Below are positions 1 to 10,500 of a DNA stretch of 64,000 bases, piece after piece (position 1 is the first letter of the stretch; every line of letters starts with the position of its first letter). The position numbers were made by a program, and so were the translations under genes. The stretch comes from Microplitis mediator. Taxonomy: Eukaryota; Arthropoda; Insecta; Hymenoptera; Braconidae. The stretch is taken from the NCBI RefSeq assembly GCF_029852145.1, contig NC_079971.1, forward strand, positions 2,418,001-2,482,000. Reading direction: 5' to 3'. The notes below the pieces were generated by a model. The model was not told the origin of the DNA. It did not search any database and worked only from the letters and a program-made list of their open reading frames with translations.

Positions 1-609
1 AAATTTATTTATGACTTTTGAGATCCTAAAAACCCATATTATTTTCGTATTCTTGGATAATTGGGTCCGTGGGACAGTCGAGACAGCCCTATACGCGTCG
101 ATAACTCTAGAGACGTCAAATCGGACCCTAAATTAGTAGATTGACCACCTTAACATTGTTACTTAACAATAGAAATGTTGACGAGGATTTATTTGGAAAA
201 ATATTGTATCGTTGCTAATAATATTGTATCAAAATATTATTATTATTATGATTATTATTTGTAATTGATTATAAAATTTTTTTAGCAACTTGATCGACTA
301 AATTAACAATTAAAATTACTTTCATACGGTAAATATTTATATCATAATTATAACTCATAACCTGAATCTATTGTCAATGATGGTTTTGATTCAGGTTCGG
401 TAAAAAAAGTTGGAGTAAAAATATAAAGCTATTAAAAAATAACAAGATGTATTATTTAGCAACTAAATTAGGTTTTATTTAATTAACTTACTCGAATTAA
501 TACTGTTCAGTTGTATTTAAAAATTATCTTAATTAATTTTGCCCTGAATTTGATAATTCAACGATAGAATAAAAAGTCCTTAAGCGAGGCGCCACTAGTA
601 ATCATTGTA

Positions 610-724
610 GAATCCGGGGAATCACTAACGAATTAGTGAATCTAATTCAAAATCACTAATTTTGTAGTGAATTTTAAGATCACTATTTCAATTAGTGAAA
701 TTTTCACTTATTTAGTTTTAGAGA
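610..724. mobile_element. MITE fragment, AATTAGTGAA family
   Basis: AACGAATTAGTGAATCTAAT and repeated AGTGAATT units, ending TTTTAGAGAG. The left terminus is missing. Full relatives are at 22838 and 47240. Confidence 0.5.
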
Positions 725-1878
725 GTATAATTTCTGACGGTTGCTTATAAAGAGTTTGGACTGTATGTGTGTCACTTATAGAATGATAGTGGCGAAAGCT
801 AGCTTTCAATGCTACCTATTTTCCGTCAACACTCGGGTAAGGGATAAGGGTCAAGTGGTTGAAAGATAAAAAGACTAAAAAATAGCCGAAGGTCGATTAG
901 CTTCACGTGACGAAGGGTCAAAAAAATATCCATGCTGACTAGGTAGATATTGTTCTTCATATTTTATCATTTGACCCAACTATTCTTCTATTGACGTTGT
1001 CCGGAAATGTGTATCACATTTCATCTCTCGCGTCTATCATCACATTTCCTTTTTATCAAACAAAAGACTTTATAAATGGCAAAGAAACCACATCCTAGAT
1101 ATTTTATACCATTTCTACCACAGTCGTTTCTTTTATATTTTAAGAGACCTCATTACTTCTTCAACAGTTTAAATCGACCGTATACATTGTCTTCGAAGTA
1201 TCTTTTTCATGTTTAATGTTTTGAAATAATTAATTTGAAATATAAGTAAAACAAGAGCAAGACGGATATCCTGGAGTAAAATGCGACTGAGTTACTTACG
1301 AAATACTTTATAATTTAAATCAGCATTAAAATTTCGGATATTTTGTCTATCTTTGCAGAAACTTTTAACGTTTCATGCATAAAATACCGTTAATTTATGA
1401 GTTTTATACAGAAATTATCGCTCATTGAAAGAAAATCCTCGAAGTTTGAGTAACGAACACTTTTATAATAATTAGAAAAAAGCTAACTGTTAATTTAAAA
1501 AATAAATTGGTAATTTATTGCATTTAAAAAGTATGACAAGTTGAAATTTACTATCCAATAATTTTTTATTGGCTAGTAAGATTTATACAGGTCAAATTTA
1601 ATATAGTACTGACATTAATATATGTAATATAGAAGACTCGCGATGTGATGTATGCCCGAGCGATAAAAAATGGGAATATATTTCTATTTAAATTGTAATA
1701 AATAGAATTCCTCATAAAATTATCGTACAAGGATTATAATATCGAAGGTTTTTTTGCACACCTCAAGCGCGAAAGTGCTGAGGGTGCTTTATGATCGATC
1801 TATTATTCTCGACTCATTCACTCACATTAAATTATCCCTACTTTTGATTAGACTAAAATGGGTTATTCTATACTATAG

Positions 1879-2019
1879 CTCTCTAAACATGAATAAGTGA
1901 AATAGGTGAATATTCACTAATTCTGAGTGCCAACCGAACCACTTTTTAAAATTAGTGGTTCGGTTTGCACTTGGAATTAGTTGATATTCACTTATTTTCA
2001 CTTATTCATGTTTAGAGAG
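1879..2019. mobile_element. Palindromic MITE (CTCTCTAAACATG termini)
   Basis: The two arms of about 65 bp are near-complements, from CTCTCTAAACATGAATAAGT to its inverse at 2019. A half-copy, left arm only, occurs at 38041–38120 and abuts a truncated copy of the CACGGTAAG family. Confidence 0.75.
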
Positions 2020-2298
2020 AGGGTAGTTCGTTTGGAACGACTATTTTTTTTTCACTCCCGCTTCAAAATATTGTTGTGGACATTGAAAAAAACTTCCCTG
2101 CAAGTTGCAGCCGTTAATTTTAATTTGAAGTACTTTACATTTGCTTTGAAGTTTTCCCATTTAAAATACATAGGAGAGTTAAGATTTTTTTTTTCAATTC
2201 TCTATAGCTCAGCTGCATTTCAAGTTATCGAGTCACCGTTTGCGGCATTTTGTAGGTAATTTAATACTCTTCAAAAGACGCATTAGTAATTTTACTCA

Positions 2299-3215
2299 CA
2301 CGGTAAGAAATGCATGGTGTTCAACACCATGATGGTATGGTCTCAAGACAGATACTAAAATAGTATGTGAAATATTCCAAGACAGTATTGTAACGAGTCC
2401 TAGAAGTATGGCGTTATTTACTATACTGTATAGTACTGGAGCTATTGTATTGCTCACACGTATGCATAGCAGGCACGGCGAAACAGCATGGTCCTGAGAC
2501 CCATACAACAATGCTACTAGTACAGTGAAACTTGTATAAGTGAAACTTGAAGGGACTAAGATTTTTTTCTCACTTATAGAGGTTTCTCACTTACCCGAGT
2601 TTCTCACCCAGAAAGGGAAACTTAGATAGACAAGGTCGGAGAATAATAAATAAAAATAGAGAATATACATTACTATACTGTATAATGAAATACAGCAATT
2701 CACTTATAACTCCGATTTTTCGGTAATTTGCGAATAAACAGATGACGAATACTAAATACGCATTAATGAACGCATACTAAAAGAATGTTGCCAATACAAT
2801 GGGATAAATAGCTTTAAATATGAGAGAAAAGAACTAGTAAGTCCTGAAAAAATGTCTCACTTAAAGAGGTTTCTCACTTATCCAGGTCCCACTTATCCAG
2901 GTTTCACTGTATTTCCCGTCATAATTTCTGGCGTGTCAATCAATGTATACTATCGTATTACCGCCAAAACTATATAGATGTCGTTAGACTAGGTTTATCG
3001 GCCAGAAGCAATGTGGATACGGCAACGCAGTAAGGGCTCGACGGCCAAACTGACATTGCAGCGTCCGCGACAACTATTGCCAATATTACTATTCCCGCAA
3101 TGGTTGAATCATCTATGTATATAATTTTATAACCTATAAAAATCTTCAATACCATACAGTATGGTGTTCACGCCCATACTGGCGTAGTGATATCCGCGAA
3201 ATATTTTTTACCGTG
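2299..3215. mobile_element. CACGGTAAG-family transposon copy A, carrying a nested MITE
   Basis: Ends CACGGTAAGAAATGCATGG and TTTTTTACCGTG are inverted. The copy is in the opposite orientation to those at 38.1, 50.6 and 51.0 kb. Conceptual translations (for example IDDSTIAGIV) recur in every copy, but no copy has a long ORF, so this is probably a non-autonomous DNA transposon. It is interrupted at 2523–2909. Confidence 0.7.
2523..2909. mobile_element. Nested MITE with CAGTGAAAC termini and TA target duplication
   Basis: Inverted ends CAGTGAAACTTGTATAAGTG and CACTTATCCAGGTTTCACTG. TA lies on both sides (2521–2522 and 2910–2911). Paralogous copies near 50.9 kb show the uninterrupted site with a single TA. 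TA duplication fits the Tc1/mariner group. Confidence 0.85.
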
Positions 3216-3714
3216 CAGATTCTAATTGTTTTTTCTGTATCGATTTTGAAAATCATTTTTTTATTAGTAATTTGGGTTTATAGTTGACATTGACCAAATA
3301 ATGAACTTCACAGTAAAAATTCAGATAAGGATTTTCCGGGAAATTTGATTCTCTATAAAAAAAAGTCCTCTTATTTAAATTTAACACTTGAATTTTTAGC
3401 ACTTTGACTGTCTATAGTTATGGTTTCTAGAAAAATGACTCAAATAATAATTTTGAAAAAAAAAAAAAAAAAAAATTCTTTATTTACAAACGTGGCCCAT
3501 TTTACCTCAGATTGAGCTGTTTTTAATTCTCACTATCAGAAAACATTTTTTTTTTCTTACAGATAATTTTAAATTGGCCGCACTGATGGGACAAATCAAC
3601 TTACCCCACCCTGTTTTTACAAACCATAACTAATTCTTAACCAAAAAAAAATTAGTTTTTGACTTAAAAATGGTTTGTAATTTTAACCCGGGTTATCTGA
3701 AGCCTAATAAAAAA

Positions 3715-4020
3715 AAGCCTACCAAAATTATCTCCGAGCCCATGTATCGCTCCGTCAACCCCATCATCTATTTTGACTGGAACGCAATGATCGACCTGTT
3801 ATAGAAGCGTGTCTCTTGACGATAACGCGTTGAATGCCATTCAAGGGTTTTCCGCAATACGATTTAGCTCCTACCGAGCATGGTATGCTCTTGAGTATTT
3901 GAGTTAATTCGTACCGTGGCCACGATTATGATTACTACGATTATCAGGATGATGACTGGAATATGCGTCAAGTGACCTCTGATAATATCGACTACATTCG
4001 CCACCAGTCTGATAGCTATT
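3715..4020 (+). pseudogene. Coding-like segment broken by stops and frame changes (unidentified)
   Basis: Three consecutive plus-strand stretches read like protein in different frames: one around MYRSVNPIIYFDWNAMIDLL (about 3740–3800), one around LDDNALNAIQGFSAIRFSSY (about 3817–3880) and one around YRGHDYDYYDYQDDDW (about 3910–3960). Each is closed by a stop. Base composition is more balanced than the surroundings. It may be a decayed retrocopy or exon relics. No family is recognised, and chance is not excluded. Confidence 0.2.
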
Positions 4021-4284
4021 CCCTTTACTTACACACTCACACACTTACACACGCACATAAAATTGACGACATAACATCCAGGATACTCGTTCAGTCGTTC
4101 AAACCAACTGGCGTTCAGATAAACTTACCCAGCTTACGTCACTCATAGTCCCGAAGGTAAAATTTATTTTTTTCCTTCGCTTTTTTTTACGACATCAACG
4201 GGAAAAATATTACAGGGGAATAAAAATTACGGTACTACCATACGATGGGATACACGGATAAAAAATAAAATAAAAAATACTTAC

Positions 4285-4504
4285 TTCGGTAAGATCAATA
4301 TCCTTGTAGTTTTTTTCATCGAAAAAGGAACTGTAACTCTGTAAAACCAATAAATGACAATGAAATTCATCATGCCCGATAGTAATAATGCAATCCGCAT
4401 TTTTGTAATTGGTAATGCGATGATATAATTCATTGTATAGGTCGGTTTTATCTGGTAACGTTATATTATCCCAGTCAATAGGTTGGTCTGTTGTAAATCC
4501 CAAG
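4285..4504 (-). CDS. BTB gene exon: N-terminal part of BTB/POZ domain
   Basis: A 220-nt exon, one base plus 73 codons. After WDNITLPDKTDLYNELYHRI comes the BTB core: ADCIITIGHDEFHCHLLVLQ, then SYSSFF. This fits the family pattern of an Asp-Cys-hydrophobic strand, a short turn, F-x-x-H and a hydrophobic helix ending S-x-x-F. The acceptor is CATACAG and the donor a perfect GTAAGT after the IDLTE strand. The second half of the fold must lie on an exon below 4285 that was not found; otherwise the protein would end 24 residues later at 4210. The domain call is firm. The subfamily (kelch, BACK, zinc finger) cannot be told. Confidence 0.8.
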
Positions 4505-7500
4505 CTGTATGGGGATGAAGAGATAATAAAGAGGTTTAGTGCATACGTGAGTTGAATAAATGTCGTATATGTTTAAGATACATGCAGAGAATTTTATGAT
4601 GATTATGATGATAACCTTAAAATTTCAAGTTACGGTGGGACTTTTTTTTTAAATTAATTAAATAATTATGTTAAGCAGGAAAGTGTGCGTTCATCCGGGT
4701 CAAAAAAATAACTTGATTTAGGCGCAATTTTAAAAATGTCTAAGAAGTCTACTCTCTTAAAGTGAACCAGTGAAATTCCACTGATGCAACCAGTGAAATT
4801 CACTGGTTTAACCAGTGACTAAAAGTTCACTGGTTGAATCAGTGAATTTCACTGGTTGAATCAGTGAACGTCGCGCTCACTGGTTTCAACCAGTGAACTA
4901 AAAATATGTAAGCGCGCGGGTACATGAGTATTTTAAGTGTTTTATTGTGTCAATAAATAAGTAATATTTATTGATTATCTTCATGTAATATTTCAACTAA
5001 CTTTTATATAACAATAATAATTATGTGACACAATTTTTACAGAGTTTAAAAATAAATAACTTTGGAGTAATTTCAATAGCTTGGAGCTAACCTCAAAAAT
5101 GAATGACATAATTTTAAAATTAAACAATATAAAAAGCCCATTGAAAATGGAAACAAATTAAATTTTTATAAATCCTAATAAATATTATTTATTTTATTAC
5201 AAAATAATTTTTAATTAAATATAATTGTTATTAAGACTCTATTAGTTCACTTTGTTTTTAAATAAACGTTTATAATAAAATAAAATTAATCTAACCTATT
5301 GTGTTTATATTTATGTAGTACACCGGCGTATCACTGGTTCAACCAGTGAGCCAAGCGATCATCTTAGTCTACTGGTTGAATCAGTGAATTTCACTGGTTC
5401 ATTTTAAGAGAGTAGGGAGTCAAGTTTAAGTCCTTTTCTTAATAAATGAAAAAGACATTTTAAGATATGAAAATTCATTTTGATTTTGAGTTGCTTTTGA
5501 CTGAGTTGTCAGTAAGTCTTACTTACCGATTTACGCCAACCAAGTCTAATTGAAGTCACGTTGTCTGGAATTGGATTTAAATTTTTAAGTTAAAAAAGTC
5601 ATATTGAAGTTTAAAAAAGTAAGTGTAGCCAAAATCAAGTTAACTAAATCAAAATTGCAAGTCCAAAAAGTTATAATTAATTAATATGACGGGACCGGAG
5701 TCCACCTCCATTTTACGGGAGGCCGTTACCTAACCCTTTTGGGCATACATGCGTTACGGGGCTACCCCTACCCCCGCCCCAGGTGATACTCCTAGCCGAA
5801 AAATATAATCGAGTGACGACTGTGGGCATTAACCGGAGATATACGGAAAAAACAATGTAGTAGTGGACACTCTCTCACAATAATAAAATTTGTGACAGAA
5901 TTTTCTCTAGTTATAAACAATTAAATTTAATAAAAAAATCAACCATCGTATCAATCAGATTTTGAGGTTTCCAAAAGTCATTAATGAATGAACAATTAAC
6001 TGATCCTTTGCGTTATTGACATGATTTTAAGCGAGCATTTTGCGAAACGGTGGCTATTTGACAGTAAAGCCCACCTAAATGCTTCACATTTGAGGCGCGC
6101 AATTCTCTACGTGTAGAGGTAAGTGAAAGTAGAAAAAGTATATAAGTATATTCTTACGACGCAAGAGGAACTTGATTGAGATCTTGTCGATTAATAGTGG
6201 ACTGTTGAATTGTACCAGCTGGTTCCATTTCTCGATACCGATGTTTTGGTTTGTACGGTTGGGTACGTGGAATATACTCGGTACTAATTTGAGGTAATTT
6301 TTTCTGGGCTTGCAAATGATTTATCGTTGACGCTGTTACACCCGGTGGCAGATCTTTGGGTGGTTGTTTTATTGGCTGGATATCTTTATGACACGATGAG
6401 TAATTTTCTAACGCTGATTCGGATTTATTGAGGTCTGCTTTAACGTTAACTTTAGTGTGTTTCGGATCAGCGACTAAAACACTAACTTTATTAGTTTCGA
6501 ATACCACTTGATTAGGAATAACTTTGAAATTTCCGCTCGGTGTTGATTTAAACGGAAATGTCCGTTTAGTTTCGTCTAATTCACGATTGTGTTTTTGATT
6601 AATCGGATGATGATTATGTTGAGCCATTTGTTTCAGGTCATTTGAATCTGATTTACATAACCGGCATTTTGGTATCTCTTGGGTTATGTTAACATTCAGT
6701 GGTTCGAACTTTATTGCAGGACGTCGATGAGTTCGTCGACGACGTGCTAATAATAATTTTGGTGACGGATCTGTGCTTTCCTTCTTTCTTTTATCAAAAA
6801 ATAAATAAATTATTTTAGTGTTCATTTTTTACAATATATTTAAAAAAAATCGGTCTGTCAGTTGACCCTGCGGGCCAGCCCCAAAACTTCCCGCTGTTTT
6901 CGAGCTCGGTGAGCTCGAAAACATTATTGTGAATATATTTTCGAGCTCTTCGAGCTCGCAAATACTTTTGTATGCCATTGTTTTGTAAAAAACCATTTTT
7001 TAGCATTTCTTTCTTCCACGATATCTCGCGAACGAATCAACCGATTTTGATGGTTGAGGTGGCAATCGACGCGTTTTATCAAGTTCTAAAGCTGGTCGAA
7101 TTTTGAAATTGATTTACTCAGCCGTTTTTGAGAAATTTCAAAAAAACCAAGGAAAAAATTTTTTTTGAATTCTTTCGTCAACGGTTTCTCTTGAACGAAT
7201 GAACCGATTTTGATGGTTGAGGTGGCATTCGACGCGGCTTATAGAGTTTTAGAGCTGATTAGATTTTGAAATCAATCCATCGAGCAAATTAAAAGTTATC
7301 CAAATAAAACATATTCGAAAAAATTTTATTTTTGAAATATCTCTGAACGCACCCTACCGATTAAGTTAAAATTTTTACGGCTTCAAGACATTAACAAGCC
7401 GCGTCGAATGACACCTCAACGATCAAAATCGGTTCATCCGTTCAAGAGTTATAAATATTTACATACACGCATACGTACGTACGTACACACATACATACAC

Positions 7501-10500
7501 TCGGACATCATCGTGAAATTAGTCAGGATAGCTTCCTAGGACCTCGAAACGTCGACATCTGATGGAAATTCGATTTTCGTAAATCGGACCGAAACCAATA
7601 ACTTCCCGAATTTTTGAAAATTTACAATTTTCTTAGCGGGAAGTTAAAAAAAATAACAAATTCGATTAATAATTTTTTGAGTAGGGGGGAGGGGGGTACA
7701 GTAAATATATCTTTTTAATGGTGCTAAAAGTGAATAGAAATAATTTTCAGCTGCCGTTAAAAAAATTATTTTCGCGTTTTGCGGGCAAAATGGGATACTT
7801 TTCTTTAATTCCAAAAGGACTTGTATTTTTATACGCCCTTTTGGTATCAGTCGCTAAGTTTAAAACCAAAAGGGCGTACAATTGTTTTTTAATTTCGAAT
7901 CATATTGTAGACTTATTCTAAAGCTGAAAATTTGGAAAAAAAATTTTATCTGTAAAATAAGTCTACAAAACGATTGTCAATAAAAAAAAATTATACACCC
8001 TTTTGGCCTTAGAGAGTTTTCTTAAGGGGTTACATGGTTTTCACGACTTCAAAAAATTGAGTTTTTTTTTTTATTATCTTATTGAATTCTACAACATCTC
8101 TAGAATATTGTCCTAAAGTTTCAAATCTATCCGAGTAATAGTTTCGGAGATACAGTCTTAACAAATTGCCCGCTCAAGGATAGCCGGGATAGCTTTTATT
8201 TTCACTCAAAACTTTAAACGCGTTTTACTCAAAACTGTGTTTTCAAAGTCGGTTGTCAAGATTTTCCGAGAACTACTTAACCGATCTTGATGAAATTTTA
8301 CACAGGTCTCCGAGATACAATTTACAAGGACTTGGACGAAGGATTTTTTTTTTTCAAATACAACTATTTAAAAAAAAAAAAACGCCGCGAAATTTTGGTC
8401 AAATTTTGAATTTTTTGTAAAAACCTCTGCCAAAAATCAAATTTTCATTTTTTTTTTTTTTTCTTCGTCCAAGTTTTAGTTTAAAGTCTTAACTAAAACA
8501 CGTAATTTTTTTTTTTTACTGCAAATGGTCCTGCTACGAGATCTGCTGTCAACGCGGACGCTCTTTTTTCTGCGGGTTCGCCGGAAATGACGTCACAATG
8601 ACAGAGTTTATAATATTTTTTTTTTAATTTCTGTGATTAATTATTAAATCTGTATCTTTAAGCCAAAAAAAAGTTTAAATGAAATATTTTATTTTTGATA
8701 TTAAAAAAAAATTATTTAAAATAGGCCGTTTTTTCACGGAGGAAACTCATGTAACCCCTTAAGCCAAAGGGGCGCATAAAAATATGTCCTTTTAGAATTA
8801 GTGACGCGACATTTTAAAGGTCAAACTTCTTTTATAAAATTTTCGGGCCACCCCATTTGTCCCCTACCCCATTTGCCACCTCCCCATTAACCCTTTCTCT
8901 TTAAGAATTATAAAACAAACCTAAGTATTTCAGGTCGTGTTGATGGCCTCTGAGATGGCAAAGGTTCTGCGACAGTAGTTTGTTCCGATTTAGAAACTCT
9001 AACAAAATTTATATCTGGTTTTAAAGATAAATTCGATCGTTCTTTCTCTTTTTCGTGATAAAGCACAGCAACACTACTTTTGCTTTTATCTCCTTCCGGA
9101 CACGCTGATGGAGATTTGTCTCGAGCTTTGAATTTATCCTGCGAATCGCCTTACAATAAAAAAAAAATTTTTTAAATTTACTGCCGTTAAAAATAATTGT
9201 TTTAAGGAAATAAAAATGAAACCTTTACTACTATGTCGTCTTATAACTCTGAGTATCCGCGGTGTCCCGTTTTTATCTTCTTTTCTATCATTAAAATAGT
9301 AACGACTTTTAAAAAATGAAAGTTAAGAAAAAAACCATAGACTTTATCTAAAAAAGTTTCGGTGCAATGTAACCATCCCCGAGGATTATTTTTAATTACC
9401 CAAGTTTCCACTCGGACCTTCTGATGATATTACCACTACTTTGGTTCGTACTTCTACAACCATTACCGTCACCAGTACCATTGCCACTTTTACTCAAATC
9501 CTTTTCCTCTGCAAAAGTTACCTGATTCTAGAAAATCATTAAGCGCCAGTTGCATTTACAAGTGACGTAAATAAGAAAAAAATAAAAAAATATATTTTCT
9601 TACTTCATTTTTTGTAGGATTTTTTTTTGAAAAACTTGGACTTGAACTTAATTCATCAGGATCAGGATTCTTAGTTTCTAAAATAAATGATATATTATTT
9701 AATAAATATATAAAAATAATAATGGAGGTTGTGAAAATTTTTCGAAGTGAACGCGACTTTAATTCGTAGTGAATTCTGAGTGAATGCGAAGCGGATGACT
9801 GTTTATTTATTTAATCTCCTTGGAGTAAAATTCACACCTACAGAGAGTTCATTTATGATCCTGATGTAAATGGACAATTATCATGTAGAAAATTAGAAAA
9901 ACTATAGGTGCAATTTTTTTCAATATTTTTTTAAAATAATTTTTCGTTTTGAAAAAAAAACCAAAAATTATGAGACGTCGGCTAACTTCAGTATCATGTT
10001 CATTTTAATGGTAAAACTCTAAATCGGAGTAAAAGCGGATTTAAATAAATTCCAGATCACTTCGAAGTCACTCCGCGAAAAAAATCACTCCGTATTTACT
10101 CCGTATGAGGAGTAATTTTTTTTAAAACTCCGAGTGATACACGGAGAAAAATTTATGGTAACAATTACAATATATTATCATAATGTTATAGTAACCATAA
10201 CCATACTATTGTGGTAACCACTACCATAATATTATGGTAACCATTACCATAATATATGGTAACCATTACCATAATATATGGTAACCATCACCATATATTA
10301 TGGTAACCATTGCCATAATGTATGGTAACCATCACCATATATTATGGTAACCATCATCATACATTATGGTAACCATCACCATATATTATGGTAACCATCA
10401 CCATATATTATGGTAACCATAACCATAATATATGGTAACCATTACCATAAATATAGAAACTATAACCATAAATATGGTTACCATTACCATAATATTATGG

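Noticed and set aside
1..1878. Short minus-strand open stretches near 1–130 and 890–985
   Set aside because: They look weakly protein-like, but phases and splice sites do not link them to the BTB gene, and they are too short to stand alone.
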